Assembly: GCA_017442155.1 (NCBI GenBank)
Contig: JAFSAU010000038.1
Span: 60,908-124,907 of the forward strand
Direction: 5' to 3'
Source: Clostridia bacterium
GTDB taxonomy: Bacteria > Bacillota > Clostridia > UMGS1883 > UMGS1540
DNA: 64,000 nucleotides
A program made the translations under genes and the position numbers. Positions 16,164 to 24,685 of this stretch are shown one piece after another. The stretch's first letter is position 1. Each line of letters opens with the position of its first letter. The notes beneath the pieces are model-generated. The model searched no databases. It saw only the letters and a list, made by a program, of their open reading frames with translations, and was not told the origin of the DNA.

Positions 16164-16838
16164 ATGGAGAACATGGTAAACGTATATTTTTTCGGTAAAA
16201 AATACAGCGTCCCCGGCGATCTTACGATTATGACAGCTATGGAATACGCCGGTTATACCCTCAAAAGAGGATGCGGCTGCCGACATGGCTTCTGCGGGGC
16301 CTGTGCGACGATTTACCGCATCAAGGGCAAAAATGAACTGAAAACCTGTCTGGCCTGCCAGACCCAGGTGCAGGAGGGCATGTATATTGCCAGCATTCCG
16401 TTTTTCCCGACGGACAAAAGAACGTATGAAATCAACGAGATTCGTCCTGACCAGCGGGTTATGATGGAGCTGTACCCCGAAATTTACAGCTGTATCGGCT
16501 GTAACGCCTGTACAAAGGCCTGTACACAGAGCCTGAATGTTATGCAGTACATTGCATACGCACAGCGCGGCGAATTTGAAAAGTGTGCAGAGGAATCCTT
16601 CGACTGTGTAAGCTGCGGCTGCTGCAGCGTGCGCTGTCCCGCAGGGATTTCCCATCCGATGGTCGGCCTTCTGGCCCGCCGTCTTGTGGGTAAATATATT
16701 GCCCCGGAAACCGAGCATCTTAAAAACCGGGTGGAGGAAATCAACAAGGGTGCATATGACGAACTTATCGAGCAGGTTATGCAAAAGCCCATCACGGAAA
16801 TGCAGGAACTTTACAATACAAGAGAGATTGAGAAATAA
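16164..16838 (+). CDS. frdB: Fumarate reductase-like iron-sulfur subunit
   Basis: 224 aa. N-terminal plant-type [2Fe-2S] domain with CGCRHGFCGAC and CLAC (about 36-72), then two four-cysteine motifs CIGCNACTKAC (about 111) and CVSCGCCSVRCP (about 149). Classical FrdB/SdhB has one [4Fe-4S] and one [3Fe-4S]; here both look like [4Fe-4S]. No membrane anchor genes (frdC/frdD) follow, so the complex should be soluble. The next gene is the flavoprotein. It probably carries electrons from the Flx-Hdr part to FrdA. Confidence 0.8.
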   Translation: MENMVNVYFFGKKYSVPGDLTIMTAMEYAGYTLKRGCGCRHGFCGACATIYRIKGKNELKTCLACQTQVQEGMYIASIPFFPTDKRTYEINEIRPDQRVMMELYPEIYSCIGCNACTKACTQSLNVMQYIAYAQRGEFEKCAEESFDCVSCGCCSVRCPAGISHPMVGLLARRLVGKYIAPETEHLKNRVEEINKGAYDELIEQVMQKPITEMQELYNTREIEK

Positions 16839-16853
16839 GGAGGGAGAAAGGTT

Positions 16854-18452
16854 ATGTTTACAGCAGAAATGCTTGAATCTATCAAAAAGGTAGAAGCGAC
16901 CCGTGCGGAACGTATGAGCAAGGAGCCGAGAAGAATGACGGCAGACGAAAAGGAAGCCCTTCTCAAAGCCTATCATCCCGACTACCGTGAGGACGGCTTT
17001 GCAACCATTAAAGTGGGTCCCAACAAGGGGCAGAAAGCACCCCTGGAGCTGGGACAGCTGCTCCATTCCAACAGCCGAATTCTGAATGAAAATATTGACC
17101 TTACAAAGGTTGACTATGACGTGGATGTGCTTGTCATCGGCGGCGGCGGTGCAGGTTCCTCAGCAGCGATTGAAGCCCATGAAGCGGGCGCAAACGTCAT
17201 GATTGTCACAAAGCTTCGTATCGGTGATGCCAACACCATGATGGCAGAGGGCGGTATCCAGGCGGCAGACAAGGAGAACGATTCTCCCGTACAGCATTAC
17301 CTGGATGCGTTCGGCGGCGGCCACTTTGCCGCACGTCCCGAGCTTCTGCGCCGTCTTGTTATGGAAGCCCCGGATGCAATCCGCTGGCTGAATGACCTCG
17401 GCGTTATGTTCGATAAGGACGAGGACGGCAGAATGGTTACCACCCATGGCGGCGGCACCTCCAGAAAGAGAATGCACGCCTGTAAGGACTATTCCGGTGC
17501 AGAAATCATGCGTACACTTCGTGATGAAGTGATTAACCGCGGCATTCCTGTAGTAGAATTTACTTCTGCTGTTGAACTTATCAAAGATGATAAGGGTCAG
17601 GTTGCCGGTGCAGTCCTGATGAATATGGAAACGGAGGATTACCTCGTAGCCCGTGCCAAAACCGTTATTATCGCAACGGGCGGCGCAGGCAGACTCCACT
17701 ATCAGAATTTCCCGACCTCCAATCACTACGGCGCAACCGCTGACGGTCTTGTACTCGGTTACCGCGCAGGCGCACCGCTCCTCTATCAGGATACGATTCA
17801 GTACCATCCCACGGGCGTTGCGTACCCGTCCCAGATTTTCGGCGCACTCGTTACGGAAAAGGTTCGTTCTCTCGGTGCAATGCTGGTTAATAAAGACGGT
17901 GAAGCGTATGCCCATCCGCTGGAAACCCGTGACGTTTCCGCATCTGCGATTATTCGCGAATGTGCAAACGGCAAGGGCGTAGAAACACCACTCGGCAGCG
18001 GCGTATGGCTCGACACCCCCATGATTGAAATCATTGGCGGCGAAGGCACCATTGAAAAGCGTATCCCCGCAATGCTCCGTATGTACATGAACTACGGCAT
18101 TGATATGCGTAAGGTTCCGATTCTGGTATATCCCACATTGCATTACCAGAACGGCGGTCTTGAAATCGGTGGCGAGGGTTATACAAAGGCAATCCCGAAC
18201 CTTTTAGTAGCCGGCGAAGCCGTTGGCGGTATCCACGGCAGAAACCGTCTGATGGGGAACTCCCTTCTCGATATCATCGTATTCGGCAGAAATGCAGGTA
18301 AGGCCGCATCTGCCCGTGCAAAGGAAGTTACGCTTGGCAATATGAATCTTGACCATGTAAAGGCATATGCAGAAGAACTTAAGGCAGCGGACGCCGAATT
18401 TGATGGTGTATCGCCCTTGCTTCTCCCCAAGTATGCCCGTCACGAAAGATAA
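16854..18452 (+). CDS. frdA: Soluble fumarate reductase-like flavoprotein
   Basis: 532 aa in the FrdA/SdhA/NadB family. FAD-binding GGGGAGSSAAIEAHEAG is at about 84-100. Fumarate-site equivalents are present: QYHPTG (about 315), the Arg in TRDVSASAI (about 361), HYQNGG (about 431) and GRNRLMGNSLLD (about 463). The position that carries the covalent FAD histidine in FrdA (SHTVAAEGG) is Asn here (ANTMMAEGG), so FAD is expected to be non-covalent. The frdB-like gene upstream and fumarase downstream favour fumarate reduction to succinate. L-aspartate oxidase is an alternative, less likely without nadA/nadC nearby. Confidence 0.82.
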   Translation: MFTAEMLESIKKVEATRAERMSKEPRRMTADEKEALLKAYHPDYREDGFATIKVGPNKGQKAPLELGQLLHSNSRILNENIDLTKVDYDVDVLVIGGGGAGSSAAIEAHEAGANVMIVTKLRIGDANTMMAEGGIQAADKENDSPVQHYLDAFGGGHFAARPELLRRLVMEAPDAIRWLNDLGVMFDKDEDGRMVTTHGGGTSRKRMHACKDYSGAEIMRTLRDEVINRGIPVVEFTSAVELIKDDKGQVAGAVLMNMETEDYLVARAKTVIIATGGAGRLHYQNFPTSNHYGATADGLVLGYRAGAPLLYQDTIQYHPTGVAYPSQIFGALVTEKVRSLGAMLVNKDGEAYAHPLETRDVSASAIIRECANGKGVETPLGSGVWLDTPMIEIIGGEGTIEKRIPAMLRMYMNYGIDMRKVPILVYPTLHYQNGGLEIGGEGYTKAIPNLLVAGEAVGGIHGRNRLMGNSLLDIIVFGRNAGKAASARAKEVTLGNMNLDHVKAYAEELKAADAEFDGVSPLLLPKYARHER

Positions 18453-18469
18453 AATAGTAAAAAACTGTA

Positions 18470-18500
18470 GGGCGAAAGTGCTGAAAATGCGCTTTCGCCC
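18470..18500 (+). promoter_or_regulatory. Intra-operon hairpin between frdA and exporter
   Basis: GGGCGAAAG (18470-18478) pairs with CTTTCGCCC (18492-18500). No T-run follows, so it is more likely a processing or stability element than a terminator. Confidence 0.5.
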
Positions 18501-18539
18501 GAAGGTGTGTAAAAGTGTAGTGAAAGGAAAGAATAGAAA

Positions 18540-19805
18540 ATGGAATTGTTTGGCGGCGTAATCCCCGTAACCGGGATTACCTTTCTGATGTTCTGTGTGT
18601 TTGCAGTTTTGTTCGTGGGCTATGCCCTTGGCCGCATTACGATAAAGGGCGTATCCCTTGGTGATGCAGGCGTGTTTGTCATTGCGCTTCTCTTTGGCGC
18701 ACTCTTCTTTGCACCGCTGGAAAGCCAGCTGGTGATAAAGGGAGAGAGCGAAGCGGTGCATTTTGTGGAAAAAGCACTGGAAATTATTGAAACTTTAGGG
18801 CTTATCCTCTTTGTTACCTCTGTTGGTTTTATTGCCGGACCGAAATTTTTCGGCAATATGAAAAAGAACTTTAAGTCTTATGTGCTTTTAGGTCTTGTGG
18901 TTATTCTGGCAGGCGGCCTTTCTGCCATTACCTGTATTTACATGGGCAGAGGGATTGGCTTTGGCTCTTCCATTGAAACCTCTGAAGGTTTTACGGCTAT
19001 GATTGTCGGACTTCTTTCCGGCTCGCTTACCTCCACACCCGCTTTTTCTGCGGCGAAGGCTACGGTGGCAGCGGAATATACCAGCCTTGTTTCTGTAGGG
19101 CACGGTATTGCGTACATATTCGGCGTTATCGGCGTTGTTCTGTTTGTACAGCTGATTCCGAAGCTTACACGCGCAGATATGGCGGCAGAACGCGCAAAAC
19201 TCACAAGCGCAAATGAAGGGCAAACGAAGAAGAAAACCGTAGGAAAGCTTCTCTCTCTGGACGGTCATGGTTTTGCGGCATTTTGCCTTGCAGCAGTGCT
19301 GGGTATGATTATCGGCAAAATTAAAATTCCCCTTTCCGGTGCAGGTCTTAGCGGCACATGCTTCTCCCTGACCACAACAGGCGGCTGTCTGCTTACGTCT
19401 CTGCTTTTAGGTCACTTCGGCAGAATCGGCAAGCTTAACATGATGCCCGAGCAGTCCACTTTGAAGCTGTTCCGTGAGCTGGGTCTTGTTCTGTTCCTCG
19501 TAGGCGCAGGTATCCCCGGCGGTGCTGACTTTGTTGCAAACTTTGACCCGATGTACTTTGTATATGGTATGATTATGACGATTATTCCTATGGTTATCGG
19601 CTTCCTGTTTGCAAAATATGTGCTGAAATTAAGCCTTCTCAATAATCTTGGTTCCATTACGGGCGGTATGACAAGTACACCGGCCTTAGGAACGCTTATC
19701 AATACTGCAGGCACGGAGGATGTTGCTGCCGCATACGCCGCGACGTATCCCATTGCCCTCATTGCAGTTGTACTGGTTTCCCAGTTCCTGATTATCTTAT
19801 TCTAA
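18540..19805 (+). CDS. AspT/SucE-type (AAEx family) dicarboxylate exchanger
   Basis: 421 aa membrane protein with two related halves, each holding a GSLTSTPA or GGMTSTPALG motif (about 157 and 375). This is the signature of the aspartate:alanine exchanger family. About ten hydrophobic segments; the soluble TrkA-C domains found in longer members are missing. SucE1 of Corynebacterium, a succinate exporter, is in this family. Between fumarate reductase and fumarase genes, export of succinate, perhaps in exchange for malate, fumarate or aspartate, is the best inference. Confidence 0.8.
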   Translation: MELFGGVIPVTGITFLMFCVFAVLFVGYALGRITIKGVSLGDAGVFVIALLFGALFFAPLESQLVIKGESEAVHFVEKALEIIETLGLILFVTSVGFIAGPKFFGNMKKNFKSYVLLGLVVILAGGLSAITCIYMGRGIGFGSSIETSEGFTAMIVGLLSGSLTSTPAFSAAKATVAAEYTSLVSVGHGIAYIFGVIGVVLFVQLIPKLTRADMAAERAKLTSANEGQTKKKTVGKLLSLDGHGFAAFCLAAVLGMIIGKIKIPLSGAGLSGTCFSLTTTGGCLLTSLLLGHFGRIGKLNMMPEQSTLKLFRELGLVLFLVGAGIPGGADFVANFDPMYFVYGMIMTIIPMVIGFLFAKYVLKLSLLNNLGSITGGMTSTPALGTLINTAGTEDVAAAYAATYPIALIAVVLVSQFLIILF

Positions 19806-19817
19806 AGGAGTAAAACA

Positions 19818-20660
19818 ATGCGTGAAATTAATGTAAGTCTTGTGACGGACACAGTGGAAAAGCTGTGCATAGATGCAAACAACCACTTGCCGGAGGACGT
19901 GAAGTGCGCAATCAAAAACTGCCGTGCCTGTGAGGACGGCGAGATTGCACAAGGCGTGCTCGACAATATAATCGAAAATTTCGAGATTGCAGACAATGAG
20001 AACGTACCGATTTGCCAGGATACGGGTATGGCCTGTGTATTCCTTGAAATCGGACAGGATGTACACTTTGTGGGCGGCGATTTGACTGATGCTGTCAACG
20101 AAGGTGTTCGTCGCGGCTACGATAAAGGATACTTACGTAAATCCGTCGTGGCTGACCCCGTGCGCCGCGGTAACACCGGCGACAACACCCCGGCGATGAT
20201 TTATACGGAAATCGTACCGGGCGAAAATGTAAAAATTACTGTAGGCCCGAAGGGCTTCGGCAGTGAAAACATGAGCCGCATCTGCATGTTCAAGCCGTCC
20301 CACGGCATTGAAGGCATTAAGAACTTCATTCTGGAAACCGTGGAAATTGCAGGCCCCAATCCCTGCCCGCCCATGGTTGTGGGCGTCGGCATCGGCGGCA
20401 CCTTTGATAAGGCGGCACTCCTTGCCAAAAAGGCACTGATGCGTCCTATCGATTCTGAAAACCCCGACCCCTATTATGCAGACCTCGAAAAGGAAATGCT
20501 GGAGAAAATCAACGAGCTTGGCATCGGTCCCCAGGGCTTTGGCGGCAAAACGACTGCCATCGGTCTGAATATCGAAACCATGCCTACCCATATTGCCGGT
20601 ATGCCCTGTGCAATTAACATTAACTGCCACGTAACAAGACATAAGTCGGAGGTACTGTAA
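19818..20660 (+). CDS. Fumarate hydratase class I, alpha subunit
   Basis: 280 aa, the N-terminal catalytic part of class I fumarase or L-tartrate dehydratase split into two genes. Hydrates fumarate to malate and back using an oxygen-sensitive [4Fe-4S] cluster. Likely cluster ligands are C53 or C58 region (CQDTGMACVF, about 62), CMFKPSHGI (about 157) and CHVTRH (about 273). KFGxGGKTT-like FGGKTTAIG is present near the end. The beta subunit follows. Fumarase is preferred over tartrate dehydratase because of the mdh and frd genes upstream. Confidence 0.9.
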   Translation: MREINVSLVTDTVEKLCIDANNHLPEDVKCAIKNCRACEDGEIAQGVLDNIIENFEIADNENVPICQDTGMACVFLEIGQDVHFVGGDLTDAVNEGVRRGYDKGYLRKSVVADPVRRGNTGDNTPAMIYTEIVPGENVKITVGPKGFGSENMSRICMFKPSHGIEGIKNFILETVEIAGPNPCPPMVVGVGIGGTFDKAALLAKKALMRPIDSENPDPYYADLEKEMLEKINELGIGPQGFGGKTTAIGLNIETMPTHIAGMPCAININCHVTRHKSEVL

Positions 20661-20725
20661 AACGCATGGCGTTTTACAGGGCAGACAAAAAGAACGAAAA
20701 AACCATCTGCATGACAGATGGGGTT
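20657..20725 (+). promoter_or_regulatory. Two hairpins between fumarase subunit genes
   Basis: GTAAAACGC-ATG-GCGTTTTAC (20657-20677) is a perfect hairpin that includes the alpha-subunit stop codon. AAACCATCTG/CAGATGGGGTTT (about 20699-20725) is a second one. Neither is followed by a clean T-run, so they may adjust the ratio or stability of the two messages. Confidence 0.5.
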
Positions 20726-20761
20726 TGAATATTTTTCTTTTCAAGAAAGGAAGTGGATGAA

Positions 20762-21319
20762 ATGGCTAAGAAGATTACATTACCTTTAACAGAAAAACTG
20801 GCGAAAACCTTAAAAGCAGGGGATGAAGTACTTCTTACAGGTACAATTTATACATCCCGTGACGCAGGGCACAAGAGAATGTGCGAAACGCTAGCGAGGG
20901 GAGAGGAACTGCCCTTTGACCCGAAGGATGCAACCATTTATTATGTAGGTCCTACCCCTGCAAAGCCGGGGCAGGTCATCGGCTCTGCCGGCCCTACCAC
21001 CAGCGGTCGTATGGATGCCTACGCACCGACCATGATGAGCGTGGGAGCACGCGGAATGATTGGTAAAGGCGCACGTCTCCCCGAGGTAATTGATGCTATG
21101 AAAAAGTACAGCGGTGTTTACTTCGGTGCCATTGGCGGTGCCGGTGCGCTTCTTGCAAAATGTATTAAAAGTGCGGAGCTTATCGCCTACGAGGATTTGG
21201 GGGCAGAAGCACTCCGTAAACTGTATGTGGAGGATATGCCGCTGGTGGTCATTATCGACAGCGAAGGAAACAACCTCTACGAAAAAGGCAGAGAAGCGTA
21301 TCTTGCTGGGCGAAAATAA
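20762..21319 (+). CDS. Fumarate hydratase class I, beta subunit
   Basis: 185 aa, matches the C-terminal (TtdB-like) half of class I fumarases: AGDEVLLTGTIYTSRDAGHKR (about 18-38), then GPTTSGRMD (about 81) and GGAGALLAK (about 124), which contribute to substrate binding. I chose the ATG at 20762 (9 bp after AAGGAAG) over an in-frame GTG at 20753 within the ribosome-binding area. Last gene of the long energy block. Confidence 0.9.
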   Translation: MAKKITLPLTEKLAKTLKAGDEVLLTGTIYTSRDAGHKRMCETLARGEELPFDPKDATIYYVGPTPAKPGQVIGSAGPTTSGRMDAYAPTMMSVGARGMIGKGARLPEVIDAMKKYSGVYFGAIGGAGALLAKCIKSAELIAYEDLGAEALRKLYVEDMPLVVIIDSEGNNLYEKGREAYLAGRK

Positions 21320-21360
21320 TAAAAATTTCAAAAAAAAATTAACATTTTTTTGCAAAAGTA

Positions 21361-21389
21361 TTGAAATTGTGCCAAAATAGTGGTAGAAT
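21361..21389 (+). promoter_or_regulatory. Promoter of HU gene
   Basis: TTGAAA (21361-21366), 17-bp spacer, TAGAAT (21384-21389), 33 bp upstream of the start. Confidence 0.75.
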
Positions 21390-21422
21390 AGACATAAGTT
21401 AAGGTTTGGAAGGAGTGAAAAC

Positions 21423-21695
21423 ATGAATAAGGCAGAACTCATCGCGGCAATCGCTGCAAATGCAGAGATTTCCAAAAAGGATGCGGACAAGGCCCTGGCA
21501 GCAGCTCTTGACACGATTACAGGCGTGCTGAAGGATGGAGGAAAGGTGCAGCTTATCGGCTTTGGTACTTTTGAGACACGGCAGCGTGCAGCCCGTAAGG
21601 GTAAGAATCCGCAGACAGGCGCAGAAGTTATGATTCCTGCAGCAAGCGTTCCGGTATTTAAGGCCGGTAAAGCTCTGAAGGAAACCGTAAAATAA
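21423..21695 (+). CDS. hup: DNA-binding protein HU
   Basis: 90 aa, full-length [13 protein letters not shown] at the N terminus, [20 protein letters not shown] (about 46-65) with the DNA-binding beta arm, and [16 protein letters not shown] at the end. Nucleoid-associated dimer. Own promoter and terminator. Confidence 0.97.
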   Translation: MNKAELIAAIAANAEISKKDADKALAAALDTITGVLKDGGKVQLIGFGTFETRQRAARKGKNPQTGAEVMIPAASVPVFKAGKALKETVK

Positions 21696-21705
21696 GAAAT
21701 GCACA

Positions 21706-21750
21706 GAAAAGAGACTGCAGAGGGCTTATTTCCTTGGCAGTTTCTTTTTG
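21706..21750 (+). terminator. Terminator after HU
   Basis: Stem AAGAGACTGC/GCAGTTTCTT around a 17-nt loop, then TTTTT. Confidence 0.75.
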
Positions 21751-21842
21751 TGTAAAACCGACTCCGAGATAAAAGTTTTTTCGGAACGCATTTTGAACAA
21801 AACGACCGTATGTTTGCTTTGTTTATTGTATATTTTTAACAC

Positions 21843-21871
21843 TGTACAAGGTTGCAGTTTTATGTTACAAT
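21843..21871 (+). promoter_or_regulatory. Probable promoter of nfnAB-hyd operon
   Basis: TGTACA (21843-21848), 17-bp spacer, TACAAT (21866-21871), 37 bp before nfnA. The -35 is weak. Confidence 0.5.
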
Positions 21872-21907
21872 ATAGATGTTTGAATCGTAGAAAAGGGAAG
21901 TGAAACT

Positions 21908-22756
21908 ATGTACAAAATTGTACGGAAGCGGGCACTGAACCCCACTGTAACCCAGATGGAAATTGACGCGCCGCGTGTGGCGGCAAAGGCGAAGCCCGGC
22001 CAGTTCATTATTTTGCGTGTGGACGTGGACGGGGAGCGGATTCCGCTGACGGTGGCGGGAACGAATCCGGCAGAAGGAACAGTAAAGATTATTTTTCAGA
22101 CGGTGGGCGGCACCACGGCGCGCTTGCAGCAGAAAAACGAGGGAGAATATATTGAAGACTTCGTAGGGCCTCTGGGCCGGCCTACCCATACGGAAGGCAT
22201 TAAAAAGGTATGCGTTGTGGGTGGCGGTGTTGGCTGCGCCATTGCCATGCCGGTGGCGGAGGAATTTCACCGCCTTGGAGCAGAGGTCACCAGCATTATC
22301 GGCTTCCGGGATAAGGACCTTTTGATTTTGGAAGAGGAATTTAAAGCCTGCTCCGACCGGCTGATTGTTATGACAGATGATGGCTCCTACGGAAGGCACG
22401 GCAATGTGACAGTGCCGCTTGGAGAAATGCTGGAGGCGGGTGAGACATTTGATATGATTATCACCATTGGTCCGCTTATTATGATGAAGTTTGTGACGCT
22501 TGCGGCAAAGCCCTATGGTGTGCCGGTTACCGCGTCTATGAATCCGATTATGATTGACGGCACGGGCATGTGCGGCGGCTGCCGTCTCACCTTAAATCAG
22601 GATGGAAAAAAGGTGACTAAATTTGCCTGTGTGGATGGCCCGGAATTCAATGCCTATGAAATTGACTTTGATGAGGCGATGTCCCGCGGTAGAATGTATA
22701 CTGATTTTGAGCGGCACGCCTATGAGGAAGCCTGCAATTTGTTTAAGAAAGCATAA
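21908..22756 (+). CDS. nfnA: NfnA, NADH-dependent reduced ferredoxin:NADP+ oxidoreductase alpha subunit
   Basis: 282 aa. FAD- and NADH-binding subunit of the electron-bifurcating transhydrogenase, of the PyrK/ferredoxin-NADP reductase type. Motifs: KPGQFIILRVD (about 30), GGGVGCAIA (about 104-112), TIGPLIMMKF (about 190), and the [2Fe-2S] cysteines GTGMCGGCRL...FACVDGP (about 218-243). NfnA and NfnB occur as a pair almost only for this enzyme. First gene of the hydrogenase operon. Confidence 0.92.
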   Translation: MYKIVRKRALNPTVTQMEIDAPRVAAKAKPGQFIILRVDVDGERIPLTVAGTNPAEGTVKIIFQTVGGTTARLQQKNEGEYIEDFVGPLGRPTHTEGIKKVCVVGGGVGCAIAMPVAEEFHRLGAEVTSIIGFRDKDLLILEEEFKACSDRLIVMTDDGSYGRHGNVTVPLGEMLEAGETFDMIITIGPLIMMKFVTLAAKPYGVPVTASMNPIMIDGTGMCGGCRLTLNQDGKKVTKFACVDGPEFNAYEIDFDEAMSRGRMYTDFERHAYEEACNLFKKA

Positions 22757-22770
22757 GGGAGGGAACGAAA

Positions 22771-24180
22771 GTGGCTATCAATCCGAAAAAGCAGGAAATG
22801 CCGACCCAGGCACCGGAAACGCGGGCCCGGAATTTTGACGAGGTGGCCCTCGGATATACGGCAGAGATGGCCGTGGGTGAAGCGGAGCGCTGTCTTGCCT
22901 GCAAAAACCAGCCCTGTGTGGCAGGATGTCCTGTAAATATTCATATTCCTGATTTTATTACCTGTATTAAAAACGGTGATTTTGAAGGGGCGTACCGGGA
23001 GATTACAAAATCCTCTTCTCTGCCTGCCGTCTGCGGCCGTGTGTGCCCCCAGGAAACCCAGTGCGAAAGCAAGTGTACGCTGGGCATAAAGTTTGAGCCG
23101 GTGGGTATCGGACGGCTGGAGCGGTTCGTAGCAGACTGGCATAATGAAAATGTAAAGGAAGCCCCTTCGGCTCCTGCGTCCAACGGGCATAAGGTGGCAA
23201 TTGTCGGCTCCGGACCTTCCGGTCTGACCTGCGCCGGTGACCTGGCGAAGAAGGGCTATGACGTGACAGTGTATGAAGCGTTTCATACCGCCGGTGGCGT
23301 ACTGGTGTACGGGATTCCGGAGTTCCGTCTGCCGAAGGCCATTGTGGCAAAGGAAGTAGATACGCTCAAGGCTCTCGGTGTAAAGATAGAACCCAATGTG
23401 GTTATCGGAAAAACGCTTACGGTAGATGAACTTTTTGAAATGGGCTTTGAAGCCGTCTTTATCGGCTCCGGGGCAGGACTTCCCAGCTTTATGGGTATCC
23501 CCGGAGAAGCACTTAAGGGCGTATATTCCGCAAATGAATATCTGACAAGAAGCAATCTGATGAAGGCCTATCGGCCCGACAGCACCACCCCCATTATGAA
23601 GGGAGGACGTGTGGCGGTTGTCGGCGGCGGCAACGTGGCGATGGACGCGGCCCGCACGGCCCTTCGTCTCGGCGCAGAGAAGGTGTACATTGTGTACCGC
23701 CGTTCCATGGAAGAGCTTCCGGCAAGGCGGGAGGAAGTGGAACACGCGATGGAGGAAGGAATTGACTTCCGTCTTCTGAATAATCCTGTGGAAATTCTGG
23801 GCTATCAGAATCCGGATGACCCGCGGGACCCGAGAAACGGGTTTGTAACCGGTATGCGCTGCATAAAGATGGAGCTGGGCGAGCCGGACGAACGCGGCAG
23901 AAGAAGGCCCGTACCTGTGGAAGGCTCTGAATTTGAACTGGAAGTAGATACGGTGGTTATGTCCATTGGTACATCCCCGAACCCCCTGATTAAGGACACT
24001 ACGGAAGGACTCAAGGTCAATGCCCGGGGCGGTATTGTGGTTAACGAGGACGGACTGACCTCCCGCCAGGGTGTGTATGCCGGCGGCGACGCGGTAACAG
24101 GTGCCGCAACGGTAATTTCTGCCATGGGAGCCGGAAAGACGGCGGCAGCGGCGATTGACAAGTACCTTTCAAAGAAGTAA
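22771..24180 (+). CDS. nfnB: NfnB, bifurcating transhydrogenase beta subunit
   Basis: 469 aa, GltD-like flavoprotein (NADPH site, bifurcating FAD and two [4Fe-4S] clusters). N-terminal clusters: CLACKNQPCVAGCP (about 39-52) and CGRVCPQETQCESKC (about 87-101). Two Rossmann motifs: GSGPSGLTCAGDLAKKG (about 144) and GGGNVAMDAARTALRLG (about 287). Starts with GTG 22771 after GGGAGGG. The isolated sequence would also fit a glutamate synthase small chain, but the partner nfnA decides it. Confidence 0.93.
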   Translation: MAINPKKQEMPTQAPETRARNFDEVALGYTAEMAVGEAERCLACKNQPCVAGCPVNIHIPDFITCIKNGDFEGAYREITKSSSLPAVCGRVCPQETQCESKCTLGIKFEPVGIGRLERFVADWHNENVKEAPSAPASNGHKVAIVGSGPSGLTCAGDLAKKGYDVTVYEAFHTAGGVLVYGIPEFRLPKAIVAKEVDTLKALGVKIEPNVVIGKTLTVDELFEMGFEAVFIGSGAGLPSFMGIPGEALKGVYSANEYLTRSNLMKAYRPDSTTPIMKGGRVAVVGGGNVAMDAARTALRLGAEKVYIVYRRSMEELPARREEVEHAMEEGIDFRLLNNPVEILGYQNPDDPRDPRNGFVTGMRCIKMELGEPDERGRRRPVPVEGSEFELEVDTVVMSIGTSPNPLIKDTTEGLKVNARGGIVVNEDGLTSRQGVYAGGDAVTGAATVISAMGAGKTAAAAIDKYLSKK

Positions 24181-24199
24181 TAAATAAGGAGAGAAAAGC

Positions 24200-24685
24200 A
24201 TGAACGAACAGTTTGATTTTTCGGTTGTGGACAAAATTCTGGAAGTGCACGAAAAGCAGGAACAGGCTATTATTGCGATTTTGCAGGAAATTCAGGAGCA
24301 CTACCACTATCTGCCGAGAGAAATCTTCCCCTACCTGGCCGAGGAGCTGGGGATGAGCGAGGCTCGCATTTTCAGTGTTGCCACGTTCTATGAGAACTTT
24401 TCCCTGGAGCCGAAGGGCAAGTATGTGATTAAAATTTGCGACGGTACGGCTTGCCACGTTCGCAAATCCATTCCGATTCTGGAGCGGCTCCGCAGTGAGC
24501 TGGGACTCAGCGAGAAAAAGAAAACAACGGATGATCTGAATTTTACCGTGGAAACGGTATCCTGCCTCGGTGCCTGCGGTCTGGCACCTGTACTTACGGT
24601 GAATGATGTAGTACATTCTGCCATGACACCGGATAAGGCTTCCGAACTTTTAAAATCCCTGAAGGAGGAAATCGCCAATGCTTAA
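24200..24685 (+). CDS. hydC: HydC, NuoE-like subunit of bifurcating [FeFe] hydrogenase
   Basis: 161 aa thioredoxin-fold [2Fe-2S] protein. The four ligands appear in CDGTACHVR (about 82-87) and SCLGACGLAP (about 123-127). N-terminal helices (LQEIQEHYHYLPREIFPYLA) are typical of NuoE. Its end overlaps hydB by 8 bp, so the complex is made together. Confidence 0.93.
   Translation: MNEQFDFSVVDKILEVHEKQEQAIIAILQEIQEHYHYLPREIFPYLAEELGMSEARIFSVATFYENFSLEPKGKYVIKICDGTACHVRKSIPILERLRSELGLSEKKKTTDDLNFTVETVSCLGACGLAPVLTVNDVVHSAMTPDKASELLKSLKEEIANA

Noticed and set aside
21820..21850. Rex site ahead of nfnA
   Set aside because: TTGTATATTTTTAACAC has two mismatches in the left half and spacing one base short, so I do not report it as a feature.
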